DNA of 64,000 nucleotides from assembly GCF_027563465.1 (NCBI RefSeq), contig NZ_JAPFQA010000006.1, positions 186,001 through 250,000 on the forward strand. Reading direction: 5' to 3'. The position numbers and the translations under genes were made by a program. This DNA is from Mesorhizobium qingshengii (GTDB lineage: Bacteria > Pseudomonadota > Alphaproteobacteria > Rhizobiales > Rhizobiaceae). This document shows, piece by piece, positions 52,124 through 61,808 of this stretch; position 1 is the first letter of the stretch; the number at the start of each line of letters is the position of its first letter. The notes under the pieces were generated by a model. That model was not told where the DNA came from. It searched no databases and saw nothing but the letters and a program-made list of their open reading frames with translations.

Positions 52124-54343
52124 ATGAGCTACACCAATTTCACCCTCGATATCGACGCCGACGGCATTGCGCTGGTCACCTGGGACATGCCGGGCCGCTC
52201 GATGAACGTCTTTACAGAAGAGGCGATGCGGGAGCTGAACGCCATCGTCGACAAGGTGGCTGGCGATGCGGCCATCAAGGGCGCGGTGATCACCTCCGGC
52301 AAGGATACGTTCTCCGGCGGTGCCGACATCACCTTGCTGCAGAAGATGCTGACGACCTTCGCCGCTGAAAAGGCCAAGGATGTCGAAAAGGCGACCAAGG
52401 CGCTGTTCGACAATGCCGGCACTATGACGGGCCTGTTCCGCAAGCTGGAGACTTGCGGAAAGCCGTGGGTTTCGGCGATCAACGGCACCTGCATGGGTGG
52501 CGCCTTCGAATTGTCGCTTGCGTGCCACGGCCGTGTCGCGGCCGACTCGGACAAGGTCAGAATGGCGCTTCCCGAAGTGAAGATCGGCATCTTCCCGGGC
52601 GCCGGCGGCACTCAGCGCGTGCCGCGGCTGACCGATCAGCAGCAGGCGCTGCAGATGCTTACCTCCGGCCAGACGCTGTCGCCGCAGAAGGCCAAGTCGA
52701 TGGGCCTGATCCATGAGATCGCCGAGCCGGCCAGGCTGGTCGAAGCGGCCAAGGCGATGATCAAGAACGGCTTGAAGCCTGTGGCGCCGTGGGATGAGAA
52801 GGGCTTCAAGTTGCCCGGCGGCCCGATCTATTCGGCGGCGGGCGCCAATCTGTGGCCACCAGCCATCGCCATCCTGCGCCGCGAGACCCATGGCAATTAT
52901 CCGGCCGCCGCCGCGATCCTCAAATGCGTCTATGAAGGCCTGCTGGTGCCGTTCGACACCGGTCTGCGCATCGAGCAGCGCTATTTCACCGAGATCATGC
53001 AGACCAGGGAAGCGGCGGCGATGATCCGCTCGCTGTTCGTCTCGCTGCAGGAACTGAACAAGGGCGCGCGCCGTCCGGCCGGCGTGCCGGAAACCAGGTT
53101 CAAGAAGATCGGCGTCCTTGGCGCCGGCTTCATGGGCGCCGGCATCGCCTATGTCACGGCCAAGGCCGGCATCCCGGTGGTGCTGCTCGATCGCGACATG
53201 GAGTCCGCCGCCAGGGGCAAGGCACATTCCGACAGCCTGGTCTCGGATCAGGTGAAGAAGGGCCGCGCCAAGCCCGAGGAGAAGGACAGGCTTCTGTCGC
53301 TGATCACGCCGACGGCCGACTATGCCGACCTCGCCGGTTGCGACCTGGTGGTCGAGGCGGTGTTCGAGGATTCGGCCGTCAAGAAAAGCGCTACCGAAAA
53401 GGCGGAAGCCGTGCTGAAATCGTCGGCGATCTTCGCCTCCAACACCTCGACCATTCCGATCACCGGTCTGGCGAAGAATTCGGCGCGGCCGAAGAACTTC
53501 ATCGGCATCCACTTCTTCTCGCCGGTCGACAAGATGATGCTGGTCGAGATCATTCTGGGCAAGAAGACCGGCGACAAGGCACTTGCCACGGCAATCGACT
53601 TCGTGCGCGCCATCAAGAAGACGCCGATCGTCGTCAACGACACGCGCGGCTTCTACGTCAACCGCTGCGTGCTGCGCTATATGTCGGAAGCCTACAAGAT
53701 GCTGATCGAAGGCGTGCCTGCCCCGATGATCGAGAATGCGGCGAAGGCCGCCGGCATGCCGGTCGGGCCCTTGGCGCTGACCGACGAGACGGCCATCGAC
53801 CTTGCCCAGAAGATCATGAAGCAGACCATCAGGGACCTCGGCGACAAGGCCGTCGACCCGAAGCAGATGGCGCTGATCAACACCATGGTCGACACGCACG
53901 GCCGCTTCGGCCGCAAGAACGGCAAGGGTTTCTACGACTACCCCGCCAAGCCGGCCAAGAAGAAGCTGTGGCCAGGCCTCAAGGACCTCTATCCGCAGCT
54001 GGCGCCGGAGAAGGTCGACTATGAGGGACTGCAGCAGCGGCTGCTCGTCACCATCGCGCTGGAGGCAGCGCGGGTGATGGAAGAGGGCATCGTCACCGAT
54101 CCGCGCGAGGCCGATGTCGGCTCGATCCTGGCCTTCGGCTTCGCGCCCTACACCGGCGGCGCGCTGTCCTATATCGACGGCATTGGCGCCAAGGCGTTCG
54201 TCAAGATCGCCAAGGGCCTGCAGAAGAAATACGGCGCCGAGTTCAAGGCGCCCAAGCTGCTGCTCGACATGGCCGAAAAGGGTGAGACCTTCTACCAGCG
54301 CTTCGATCCCTACGCCAAGGGCGACGTGAAGCAGGCGGCCTGA
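52124..54343 (+). CDS. fadJ: Multifunctional enoyl-CoA hydratase / 3-hydroxyacyl-CoA dehydrogenase (FadJ/FadB-like)
   Basis: Fused protein of 739 residues that hydrates enoyl-CoA and oxidises the 3-hydroxyacyl-CoA. The N-terminal crotonase domain has the glutamates in [13 protein letters not shown] and [15 protein letters not shown]. The NAD domain opens with [15 protein letters not shown] (about 332-346) and has the catalytic site near [27 protein letters not shown] precedes the ATG. With the thiolase it forms the alpha/beta pair of the trifunctional complex. Confidence 0.93.
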   Translation: MSYTNFTLDIDADGIALVTWDMPGRSMNVFTEEAMRELNAIVDKVAGDAAIKGAVITSGKDTFSGGADITLLQKMLTTFAAEKAKDVEKATKALFDNAGTMTGLFRKLETCGKPWVSAINGTCMGGAFELSLACHGRVAADSDKVRMALPEVKIGIFPGAGGTQRVPRLTDQQQALQMLTSGQTLSPQKAKSMGLIHEIAEPARLVEAAKAMIKNGLKPVAPWDEKGFKLPGGPIYSAAGANLWPPAIAILRRETHGNYPAAAAILKCVYEGLLVPFDTGLRIEQRYFTEIMQTREAAAMIRSLFVSLQELNKGARRPAGVPETRFKKIGVLGAGFMGAGIAYVTAKAGIPVVLLDRDMESAARGKAHSDSLVSDQVKKGRAKPEEKDRLLSLITPTADYADLAGCDLVVEAVFEDSAVKKSATEKAEAVLKSSAIFASNTSTIPITGLAKNSARPKNFIGIHFFSPVDKMMLVEIILGKKTGDKALATAIDFVRAIKKTPIVVNDTRGFYVNRCVLRYMSEAYKMLIEGVPAPMIENAAKAAGMPVGPLALTDETAIDLAQKIMKQTIRDLGDKAVDPKQMALINTMVDTHGRFGRKNGKGFYDYPAKPAKKKLWPGLKDLYPQLAPEKVDYEGLQQRLLVTIALEAARVMEEGIVTDPREADVGSILAFGFAPYTGGALSYIDGIGAKAFVKIAKGLQKKYGAEFKAPKLLLDMAEKGETFYQRFDPYAKGDVKQAA

Positions 54344-54366
54344 CGCATGGGTAAGATCAAGGGTCT

Positions 54367-54409
54367 TGCAGCGTCCTTTGCGCGTCCAAGAGGACGCGCG
54401 GCGCTGTAA
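54367..54409. repeat. Palindromic repeat abutting a start codon, copy 1
   Basis: Element of about 43 bases between the fadJ-like gene and the thioesterase gene. Core inverted repeat CGCGTCC..GGACGCG lies within a longer element TTGCAGCG ... CGCTGTAA. It is the inverted copy of the element at 63615-63656. Its right end runs into the ATG at 54409. Confidence 0.8.
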
Positions 54410-54954
54410 TGTATGTCTGGGCGCGCATGGCGCGCATGATGGCCACGGCACGAAGCCGTGGCCCCTATGTGATGGGCGGCGAGAGCCGGCTGGCCTTTCG
54501 CTGCCTGCCGACCGACATCGATTTCAACATCCATCTCAACAATGCGCGCTACATGATGCTGGCCGACCTCGGCCGCATCGACCTGTTTATGCGCGCCGGC
54601 CTCATCAGGCTGGCGAGGAAGAATGGCTGGGCGCCGATGATGGGCGGGCTGCAGTCGGTCTACGCACGCGAGATCAGGCTGTGGCGGCGTTTTGAGGTTG
54701 TGTCTTCGATCGAGACCTGGGAAGGCACCCAGGTTATCGGCAAACACCGCTTCGTCCTCGACAATGGCGAAACGGCCGCATTGATCATGACGACGGCCGG
54801 CGTCTACGATCGCGCGGCTGGCCGCTTTCTCGGCATTGACGAGGTCGTCGCAGCACTTGGCCGTGCCGTTCGGCCCCGCCCGCTTACAGAAACCGAGCGG
54901 GCGTTCATGATCTCCCACCAGGGGCTGCGCGGGCTGGCCAAGTCATCCGGCTGA
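54409..54954 (+). CDS. Acyl-CoA thioesterase-like protein (hotdog fold)
   Basis: Predicted thioesterase of 181 residues: [20 protein letters not shown] (about 30-50) is the hotdog active-site region of the 4HBT-like group, with Asp in the position of the catalytic acid. It probably releases or edits acyl-CoA from the upstream beta-oxidation genes, but a repeat element lies between, so cotranscription is uncertain. No ribosome-binding site is visible because the repeat fills that place. Confidence 0.82.
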   Translation: MYVWARMARMMATARSRGPYVMGGESRLAFRCLPTDIDFNIHLNNARYMMLADLGRIDLFMRAGLIRLARKNGWAPMMGGLQSVYAREIRLWRRFEVVSSIETWEGTQVIGKHRFVLDNGETAALIMTTAGVYDRAAGRFLGIDEVVAALGRAVRPRPLTETERAFMISHQGLRGLAKSSG

Positions 54955-55053
54955 TCAAGCTTTCGGGAGCGGGCTCCTATCGGCTTTTCCAGGCGAAGCG
55001 CGAGTGTTAAATTAGACATCGCTAACAAAACGTTGGCGGAGGGAGAAATCGTC

Positions 55054-55359
55054 ATGCGCATGATGCTGAAAGTTTCTGTTCCGACCGTTGAGGGCAACAA
55101 GGCGATCAAGGACGGCAGCATGGGGAAGTTCATTGAGCACGCGCTGTCGGAACTGAAGCCGGAGGCGGCCTATTTCACCGCCGAGAAGGGTCAGCGAACG
55201 GCCTATCTGTTCGTGGACATGAAAGAGAATTCCGACATGCCTTACCTCGGCGAGCGGTTCTTCTTCGCCTTCAACGCCGCTGTCGACTTCGTCCCCGTGA
55301 TGAATGCCGAAGAGCTCAAGAAAGGGCTGCCCAAGGCGATGGCAGGCATGGCCGCATAG
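55054..55359 (+). CDS. Conserved small protein, function unknown
   Basis: Protein of 101 residues starting MRMMLKVSVPTVEGNKAIKD. It looks like an alpha/beta barrel-type small domain (a KAIKDGSMGKFIEHALSELK helix and a YLFVDMKENSDMPYLGERF strand region). GGAGGGAGAA precedes the ATG. I do not recognise the family. Confidence 0.7.
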   Translation: MRMMLKVSVPTVEGNKAIKDGSMGKFIEHALSELKPEAAYFTAEKGQRTAYLFVDMKENSDMPYLGERFFFAFNAAVDFVPVMNAEELKKGLPKAMAGMAA

Positions 55360-55482
55360 GCTCACGCCCGGCCCGGAAGGGCCTTGGCTTTGTTCGCGAT
55401 CCGCCGGCCGCCCCGGTGGACATTGAGATGTCTGCGCGGTAGAAAGGAAAGGTATTTTTTCCTGTCCTGAAGGAGAGCGAGA

Positions 55483-56133
55483 TTGCTCTCGCATGACCGC
55501 GTCTGGGCTGCCATCGATGCTCTTGCCGAGCGCTATTCGCTTTCGGCCTCGGGTCTGGCAAGGCGCGCGGGCCTCGATTCGACCGCCTTCAACAAGTCGA
55601 AACGTCTGTCGTCGGATGGCCGGCCGCGTTGGCCCTCGACCGAATCGCTGGCCAAGATCATCGAGGCGACCGGCGCTTCGCTCGACGAATTCACCGGGCT
55701 GATCGAAGGCCGGGCCGAATCCTCCCATGGCGCATCGGTCGCGCGCAAGCGCTCCGTGCCATTGCTCGGCTTTGCCCAGGCCGGTGCCGGTGGCTTCTTC
55801 GACGATGCCGGCTTTCCGGTCGGGCAGGGCTGGGATCTGGTCGAGTTGCCGGCGCAATCCACCGATAGCTCCTACGCGTTGCAGGTGCAGGGCGATTCCA
55901 TGCTTCCGCTCTACCGCAATGGCGATGTCCTCATCGTCGAGCCGGGCGCCATCACCCGCAAGGGCGATCGCGTCGTCGTCAAGACAACAGCCGGCGAGGT
56001 GATGGCCAAGGTGCTGGACCGCCAGACCGTCAAGTCGATCGCGCTGGTCTCGCTCAATCCCGATCATCCCGACCGCGACATTCCCATGCGCGATGTCGAA
56101 TGGGTGGCGCGGATTGTCTGGGCAAGCCAGTAG
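55483..56133 (+). CDS. XRE-type regulator with S24 (LexA-like) domain
   Basis: Repressor-like protein of 216 residues. An N-terminal helix-turn-helix (about 15-60, SASGLARRAGLDSTAFNKS) is followed by a LexA/S24 domain: catalytic Ser in QGDSMLPLY (about 141), Lys in GEVMAKVL or KGDRVVVK, and an Ala-Gly cleavage site candidate in FAQAGAGG. No ATG fits; TTG at 55483 after AGGAGAG is the start. This is the plan of phage-type or damage-responsive repressors. It is not next to phage genes. The target is unknown. Confidence 0.85.
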   Translation: MLSHDRVWAAIDALAERYSLSASGLARRAGLDSTAFNKSKRLSSDGRPRWPSTESLAKIIEATGASLDEFTGLIEGRAESSHGASVARKRSVPLLGFAQAGAGGFFDDAGFPVGQGWDLVELPAQSTDSSYALQVQGDSMLPLYRNGDVLIVEPGAITRKGDRVVVKTTAGEVMAKVLDRQTVKSIALVSLNPDHPDRDIPMRDVEWVARIVWASQ

Positions 56134-56136
56134 GCC

Positions 56137-56994
56137 ATGCCGTTGCGGCTCCCTCATCTTGCCTTGGCGGTTCTGATGGTCCCGGTTATGGCGGCCCTGG
56201 TCGTCGCCGGCGGTCGCACGCTGAAGCGAAGCGACAGCGTCGTGACGGTGGATCAGGTCGATCCGAGCGCCGACACGATCCCGCAGCAGGGCGCCGACAC
56301 GGTGCCCGAAGAACCAGCCACTTCCGCCATACCCGCCCCGCAGCCGCCAAAGCCGGCACCGCATTCGAGGGCGATCGATCCCGACGTCATCGCGCCGCCG
56401 GAGCTTCCGCCCGAGGGGCTTGAACGGGTCGAGCCGCGCGCGCCGCTGAGCAAGCTGGCGCTGGCCGTGCCGCCGAAGCCGAAAATGCCCGACGACTGGA
56501 ACGGGACGAAACTGTTCCAGCCGGTCGCGCCGGCCGCCGGCCTTATCGAAGCGAAGGGTTATTCGGTCGCGGTTTCTGGCATCGACGTCGTCAGGCAGGA
56601 TGAGACCTGTGGCGATGAGGGCAAATCCTGGCCGTGCGGCGTCCGGGCGCGGTCGGCGTTCCGCGCCTTCCTGCGCGGCCGCGCGGTGGCATGTACCGTG
56701 CCGCCCGAGGGTGGCCGTGACCTGATCGCCGCCGAATGCCGGATCGGCAAGCAGGATGTCGGTCAATGGCTGGTCGAGAACGGCTGGGCGCGCGCCACCA
56801 GGGGCGGGCCCTATGTCGAGGCCGGCGAAAAGGCACGCACCGAAAGGAAAGGCATTTTCGGATCGGCGCCGAACCTTTCCGGTATGCCGTCGATGCCGGC
56901 CGCACCGAGCCCGGCGCCTCAGGCGCCGAGTTCGATCCTGGAAGAGGTCGACGGCGTTCTCAAGCCAGCTGACCAGCCAGCGCCCGCTCAATGA
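56137..56994 (+). CDS. Thermonuclease-like exported protein
   Basis: Protein of 285 residues with an N-terminal membrane anchor (about 5-25), a Pro-rich linker (about 45-110) and a C-terminal staphylococcal-nuclease-like domain ([50 protein letters not shown]). Typical catalytic Arg/Glu residues of SNase are only partly kept. It starts 3 bases after the S24 regulator and overlaps the convergent lysK tail by 35 bases. Confidence 0.78.
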   Translation: MPLRLPHLALAVLMVPVMAALVVAGGRTLKRSDSVVTVDQVDPSADTIPQQGADTVPEEPATSAIPAPQPPKPAPHSRAIDPDVIAPPELPPEGLERVEPRAPLSKLALAVPPKPKMPDDWNGTKLFQPVAPAAGLIEAKGYSVAVSGIDVVRQDETCGDEGKSWPCGVRARSAFRAFLRGRAVACTVPPEGGRDLIAAECRIGKQDVGQWLVENGWARATRGGPYVEAGEKARTERKGIFGSAPNLSGMPSMPAAPSPAPQAPSSILEEVDGVLKPADQPAPAQ

Positions 56995-58606
56995 GCGCTC
57001 GCGTTTCGGCAATGCCGTAGAGCGCGGCGAACGATCCGAAGCGCGGGCCGCGTTCCTGGCCGATCAGCACCTGATAGATCATCTGGAAGAAGGCACCCGA
57101 AACGCCAGGGCCGCCCTCCGGGCTTTGCTTGGAATGGTCCTGATAGCGCTCGATCTTGCGCGCGACGTTGAGCGAAGCATTCTGGATCGCTTCGCCATTG
57201 GCGCCCGCCGGCAGGGCGCCAAGCGCCTTGTCGAGGTCTTCCAGCGCAGCGCGCTCGACGTCGTCGGCTGGGCGGAAGGTTTTCGTCGGCTTCACGAAGT
57301 CGTCGAAATAGCGGATCGCATGGCCGACCAGCTGGTCGAGCTCGGGATGCGTCTGCGGCGTCACGCCCTGCGTATGGCGCGAGATGAAGCCCCACAGCAC
57401 ATCCTTGTTTTGCGCGTTGGAGGCGCTGACCAGATTGAGCAACAGCGAGAACGGCACCGGCATGTCTATGGCCGGCGGATTGCCATCATGCATATGCCAG
57501 ACCGGGTTGCCCAGCCGCTCCTTCCAATCCTGCCGGGGATACGCGGCGAGGAATGCATAGTATTCGTCCACCGCTCTCGGGATGACGTCGAAATACAGCT
57601 TCTTGGCCTGCCGCGGCCGCTGGTACATGTAGAGCCCGAGGCTCTCGGTCGGCGCATAGGTCAGCCACTCGTCGATGGTCAGGCCGTTGCCCTTGGATTT
57701 CGAGATCTTCTGGCCGTTCTCGTCGAGGAACAGTTCATAGACGAAATGTTCCGGCGCCCGCCCGCCCAGAATGTTGCAGATGCGGTCATAGACCACCGCG
57801 TTGGTCTGGTGGTCCTTGCCGAACATTTCGAAATCGACGCCAAGCGCCGCCCAGCGCATGCCGAAATCAGGCTTCCACTGCAGCTTCACTCTGCCGCCGG
57901 TGATCGAAAGCGTCGTCTCGGTGCCCTCGTCGTCGAAGGTGATGGTGCCGGCCTTGGCGTCGACATGCTTCATGGGAACGTAAAGCACGCGGCCGCTCTT
58001 CGGCGAAATCGGCAGGAACGGGCTGTAGGTCGCCTGCCGCTCGGAGCCGAGCGTCGGCAGCATCACCGCCATGATCTGGTCATAGCGTTCGGCGGCGCGC
58101 AGCAGCATCGCATCGAAACGGCCTGACTTGTAATATCGCGTCGCGCTGGCGAACTCGTAGTCGAAGCCAAACGTGTCCAGGAAGCGGCAAAGCATCGCGT
58201 TGTTGTGATCGGCAAAGCTCGCATAGTCGCCGCCGAAGGGATTGGGAACCGATGACAGCGGCTTGTGCAGGTGCGGCTCCAGTGCCGAGCGATCCGGCAC
58301 GCTGTCGGGTATCTTGCGCATGCCGTCCATGTCGTCGGAAAAGCAGAGCAGCTTGGTCGCGACCTTGTCCTGCGTCAGGACGCGAAAGGCATGGCGCACC
58401 ATCGACGTGCGCGCCACTTCGCCGAACGTGCCGATATGCGGCAGGCCGGACGGTCCGTAGCCGGTCTCGAACAGGATTGTTTCTGGAAAGTCGGCGCCTT
58501 TGTAGCGCTCGATGATCTTTTTGGCTTCCTCGAACGGCCATGCCTTGCTCTCGGCCGCGGCCGAGAGCAGCTCGGGATTGAGATCGATGATGTTTGATCC
58601 CGCCAT
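56960..58606 (-). CDS. lysK: Class I lysyl-tRNA synthetase
   Basis: Charges tRNA-Lys; this class I form (archaeal type) is characteristic of alphaproteobacteria and replaces class II LysS. The 548 residues have the HIGH signature SGLPHIGTF and the KMSKS loop KISKSKGNG. The start [14 protein letters not shown] is used; a 10-residue upstream extension (58636) is unlikely. The 3' end overlaps the convergent nuclease-like gene. Confidence 0.95.
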   Translation of the reverse strand: MAGSNIIDLNPELLSAAAESKAWPFEEAKKIIERYKGADFPETILFETGYGPSGLPHIGTFGEVARTSMVRHAFRVLTQDKVATKLLCFSDDMDGMRKIPDSVPDRSALEPHLHKPLSSVPNPFGGDYASFADHNNAMLCRFLDTFGFDYEFASATRYYKSGRFDAMLLRAAERYDQIMAVMLPTLGSERQATYSPFLPISPKSGRVLYVPMKHVDAKAGTITFDDEGTETTLSITGGRVKLQWKPDFGMRWAALGVDFEMFGKDHQTNAVVYDRICNILGGRAPEHFVYELFLDENGQKISKSKGNGLTIDEWLTYAPTESLGLYMYQRPRQAKKLYFDVIPRAVDEYYAFLAAYPRQDWKERLGNPVWHMHDGNPPAIDMPVPFSLLLNLVSASNAQNKDVLWGFISRHTQGVTPQTHPELDQLVGHAIRYFDDFVKPTKTFRPADDVERAALEDLDKALGALPAGANGEAIQNASLNVARKIERYQDHSKQSPEGGPGVSGAFFQMIYQVLIGQERGPRFGSFAALYGIAETRALIERALAGQLA

Positions 58607-58763
58607 GGTACAGTCTTCCAAATCATTCGCCGGCATCGCCGAGGCTGGTTTTTTTCAATCGGTCTCTAGGCGCGCGTGGCCGGAGCGTCAACGAGTGCGG
58701 CGCTTTTTCCTTGCGGCACGGGTACCGCGCTCCTACCTTCGGGGCCTGTTCAAGGAGTAAGAA

Positions 58764-59177
58764 ATGCCTCTGCCGACGCCGCACGAAGCCCTGATCTACC
58801 TGATGGTCATCACCTCGGCGTCCGATCGCGACATGACCGATGTCGAACTGGCGCGGATCGGCGACGTCGTCCGCTCCTGGCCGGTGTTCGAGGATTTCAA
58901 TCAAGACCGGCTGGTTTCAGTCGCCCAGGCCTGCCAGAAGATGCTGCATGAAAAGGATGGGCTGGAAGGCGTTCTGGCGCACGTCGCCGAGGCCCTGCCG
59001 GAGCGCTTGCGCGACACCGCCTATGCCGCCGCCTTCGAAGTGGCCGCCGTCGATCTCGAAATGCGGCTGGAAGAGGTGCGGGTGCTGCAGCTGATCCGCC
59101 GCCAGCTCGATCTCGACACGCTGACCGTCGCGGCAATCGCGCGCGCGGCCAAGGCGAGGCTGCGCACCTTGACCTGA
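58764..59177 (+). CDS. TerB-like protein
   Basis: All-helical protein of 137 residues matching the TerB/tellurite-resistance fold (TDVELARIGDVVRSWPVFEDFN). AGGAG precedes the ATG at 58764 (strong site). No other ter genes are nearby, so tellurite resistance should not be assumed. It may be a general stress-linked protein. Confidence 0.82.
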   Translation: MPLPTPHEALIYLMVITSASDRDMTDVELARIGDVVRSWPVFEDFNQDRLVSVAQACQKMLHEKDGLEGVLAHVAEALPERLRDTAYAAAFEVAAVDLEMRLEEVRVLQLIRRQLDLDTLTVAAIARAAKARLRTLT

Positions 59178-59216
59178 TCGCCTCCGGGTTCCCTAGAAAA
59201 AGCCGACCGGGCCGGA

Positions 59217-60065
59217 TCAGTAAAAGCTGACCGGGAAATAGCGCAGGTAGAATTCCGCAAACGTCCCTTTCATCGAAATTTCCTGCAGTGCGTAGTCGAG
59301 CGCGGCGGCCAGCGCCGGATTGTCCGCCTTGGTGGCGATGGCCATGCCCGAGCCCAGATATTCGGGCGCCAGGTAGGGACCGCCGGCAAAGCGGCAGCAT
59401 CCCGCTGCATCCGAGCCGCCCAGCCAGAAGGCCAGGCGCATGCCGTCGCCGAAGGCGGCGTCGATCTTGCCAGTCTTGAGATCGTTGTAGAGGTCTTCCG
59501 GTCTGTCGAAGGGAACGACCTGAACGGTGTTGAAATAGTCGCGCAGCATGCGCTCATGCGCCGAGCCGGCGATCACGCCGACACGCTTGCCGCGCAATTT
59601 GTCGAAGACCGGATCGGTCAGCGCCGTACCCTTCGCCATGACGAAGCGCGCCGGAAACTGCAGGTAAGAGCGCGAGAAGGCGTATGTCGAGCGCGATTGC
59701 GGCGTTGCGGCTATGCCGGCGATGATTGCCTCGCCTTCGCCTTTCTGCAGCGCGCCTTCCAGCTCGACCCAAGGCAATGCCTGGATCTGGCATTTCTCGA
59801 CGATGCTGAGCTCGGCGCATATGGCGCGCGCCAGATCGATGTGAAACCCGGACAGTTTTCCCGCGCCATCGAGGAAATTGAAGGGCGGGAAGTCCGTGGT
59901 CGTCAGGAATCTCAGTCGCGGCAGAGCCGAAAGGTCCGGCTTGGGCAATCGCTCCTTGGTATCCCACAGCACCGGAACCTGCGGCTCCGCGGCGCGCCCG
60001 CCATTGGCGGCCAACAGCGCCGCGACCAGCATCGACGCAAGAACGAAGGACCTCCACTGGAACGC
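59217..60065 (-). CDS. Periplasmic amino-acid-type binding protein
   Basis: Exported solute-binding protein of about 282 residues: signal peptide to about 29, then the SBP_bac_3 fold (RFLTTTDFPPFNFLDGAGKL, EAIIAGIAATPQSR, GVIAGSAHERMLRDYFNT). The GTG at 60065 follows GGAG and gives a good signal peptide; an ATG at 60128 would add 21 residues and has no site. No transporter genes are adjacent. Confidence 0.82.
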   Translation of the reverse strand, partial: AFQWRSFVLASMLVAALLAANGGRAAEPQVPVLWDTKERLPKPDLSALPRLRFLTTTDFPPFNFLDGAGKLSGFHIDLARAICAELSIVEKCQIQALPWVELEGALQKGEGEAIIAGIAATPQSRSTYAFSRSYLQFPARFVMAKGTALTDPVFDKLRGKRVGVIAGSAHERMLRDYFNTVQVVPFDRPEDLYNDLKTGKIDAAFGDGMRLAFWLGGSDAAGCCRFAGGPYLAPEYLGSGMAIATKADNPALAAALDYALQEISMKGTFAEFYLRYFPVSFY

Positions 60066-60326
60066 CACGATAAAACTCCGCCACGGTCGTGCTCGCAGGG
60101 TTTTGGTACGAAAATGGTACAGGTACAATGGTTTTTGATTTCAACCTGTCGATTTCGGGATATGATTTAGCGAGTTTGCAAACAGCGGTGGTTGCCTTGG
60201 TGGAGGATCAGGGTCGAGAACCACAACCGGGAGCGAGTGCTTTGCAATTCATGGTTAGTGGCGAAGTGCAATTCAGGCACGGACCATTGATCGAAATGCA
60301 TGAGGCAACATGGGATTGATGTTGCG

Positions 60327-61058
60327 ATGAGTCAGTTCGATCGCACGCTGGAATTCATAGATCAGCTGCAGCACGCCGGAACGGCGGCCGCGGTCTGCGA
60401 AAAGCTTCTGGGCATAACGTCGGATTTCGGTCTCACCGCGCTGATGGCGGGAACCGTCCCGCAGCCAGGCACGCCGGCCGGCCTGCAGAAACAGCACGTG
60501 CTTCTCTGCGACTGGCCCGTTGAATGGCTGGAGCGCTATGTCGCGCGCAACTATGTCGATCACGACCCGGTCGTCAGCCATATGAAACAGTTGCAGGCGC
60601 CGTTCCAGTGGCGCGAGGCCTCGCAGGGCATCAGCATCGACAAGAGCAGCGGCGAAGTGATGGGCGATGCCGGCGTGTTCAAGTTGCGCGACGGGCTGGC
60701 CTTCCCGCTGATCACGCTCGACGGCCAGATCGTCATGGTGTCGCTGGGCGGCGAGGCTGTGGAGTTGTCGGCGGCGGAGTTCGGCCAGGTGTCGCTGGTG
60801 TCGACCTACGCGGTTGGCCGCGCCATGCAGCTCCACACCATGGCAAACAAGACCATCGACCATATCGAACTGACGCCGCGCGAGCGCGAATGCCTGCAAT
60901 GGGCCGCCGTCGGCAAGTCCGAATGGGAGATTTCGCAAATCCTTGGCATCTCCGAACATACCTCGGAGAAACACCTTCTTAACGCCAAAGGTAAACTCGG
61001 TGCCGTCAACCGGGTGCAGGCCGTCGCGGAGGCGATAAGGCGCGGCTACATTAGTTAG
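60327..61058 (+). CDS. LuxR-type acyl-homoserine-lactone receptor
   Basis: Quorum-sensing transcription factor of 243 residues. The ligand-binding residues of TraR are kept at an offset of 10: W67, Y71, D80, P81, W95 and G123. The C-terminal helix-turn-helix LTPRERECLQWAAVGKSEWE keeps the three conserved GerE residues (E186, L190, G196). The nine usual LuxR residues are therefore present. An ATG nine codons upstream is also possible. luxI follows after 97 bases on the same strand. Confidence 0.92.
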   Translation: MSQFDRTLEFIDQLQHAGTAAAVCEKLLGITSDFGLTALMAGTVPQPGTPAGLQKQHVLLCDWPVEWLERYVARNYVDHDPVVSHMKQLQAPFQWREASQGISIDKSSGEVMGDAGVFKLRDGLAFPLITLDGQIVMVSLGGEAVELSAAEFGQVSLVSTYAVGRAMQLHTMANKTIDHIELTPRERECLQWAAVGKSEWEISQILGISEHTSEKHLLNAKGKLGAVNRVQAVAEAIRRGYIS

Positions 61059-61076
61059 GTCGGCCGTGCCGGCCTA
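61056..61076. promoter_or_regulatory. Imperfect palindrome at luxR end (lux-box or hairpin candidate)
   Basis: TAGGTCGGC (61056-61064) and GCCGGCCTA (61068-61076) pair with one mismatch. The palindrome begins at the luxR stop codon. It could be a transcript hairpin or a LuxR site for luxI. Confidence 0.4.
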
Positions 61077-61090
61077 GAAATTCTTGCCTA

Positions 61091-61100
61091 CGTGATCACG
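61091..61100. promoter_or_regulatory. 10-base palindrome upstream of luxI
   Basis: CGTGATCACG, perfectly symmetrical, 55 bases before the luxI ATG. A possible operator; shorter than most lux boxes. Confidence 0.35.
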
Positions 61101-61155
61101 CAATTTTCTCGTCGAAGCACGGCCGTATCTTCCTCTGAACCCAGGAGACGGCAGA

Positions 61156-61794
61156 ATGCTTTATTCCCTTACAACCCAAGAATTGATGGAACGTCCTGAC
61201 CTTTGGGAGGCCGTCCATCGGCTACGCTACAAGATATTTGTCGAGGAGATGGGATGGGATGATCTCAGGCGCCCCGACGGACTCGAGCGCGACCAGTTCG
61301 ATCATGACGAGGCCGTCCACCAGATCGTCATCAGGGGCGACGAAGTCGCAGGCTACCAGAGGCTGTTGCCGACGACGCGCGGGCATCTCCTGACCGAGGT
61401 GCTGACCGACCTCTTCGAGGGAACGCCACCCTCCGGTCCGAACATCTACGAATTGACCCGCTACGCGGTTGCTCCCGGTTATCGGGACGGCCGTCGCGGC
61501 GTGTCGACTGTCGGCACCGAGCTGATTGCCGGCTTCGTCGAGTGGGGGCTGAAGCGCAATGTCCACCAGATGATCATCGAGTTCGAGCCGATGTGGGTCC
61601 TGCGCGCATTGCAACTGCATTTCCTGGCGACACCGCTTGGCTATCAGCGCACCTATGGCAACCAGCAGGTCGTTGCAACCTTGCTTTCCTTCAACGAGCA
61701 CACGCTCGATGTGGTGCGTTCGCGCCGCAATCATTTCGCCCCCGTTCTGGCCAGGGGATACCCCGACATGCTCGGACAAAGGCGTGCGTCGTGA
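61156..61794 (+). CDS. LuxI-type acyl-homoserine-lactone synthase
   Basis: Makes an AHL signal from S-adenosylmethionine and an acyl-ACP or acyl-CoA. The 212 residues keep the invariant residues of the family: R24, F28, W34, D46, D49, R69, E99 and R102. The start follows CAGGAGACGGC. It is followed after 14 bases by an atypical crotonase gene, so the acyl group may be modified. The exact acyl chain cannot be read from sequence. Confidence 0.93.
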   Translation: MLYSLTTQELMERPDLWEAVHRLRYKIFVEEMGWDDLRRPDGLERDQFDHDEAVHQIVIRGDEVAGYQRLLPTTRGHLLTEVLTDLFEGTPPSGPNIYELTRYAVAPGYRDGRRGVSTVGTELIAGFVEWGLKRNVHQMIIEFEPMWVLRALQLHFLATPLGYQRTYGNQQVVATLLSFNEHTLDVVRSRRNHFAPVLARGYPDMLGQRRAS

Positions 61795-61808
61795 GATCGG
61801 AGACAGTC

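Noticed and set aside
51905..54451. An 848-residue open frame on the minus strand
   Set aside because: It is antisense to the thiolase and fadJ-like genes, whose motifs are clear. The peptide is rich in Arg, His and Leu without a known motif, typical of high-GC shadow frames.
60121..60318. Short plus-strand ORF (about 60 residues) before luxR
   Set aside because: No ribosome-binding site, no recognisable motif and it overlaps the luxR leader; not enough to support a gene.
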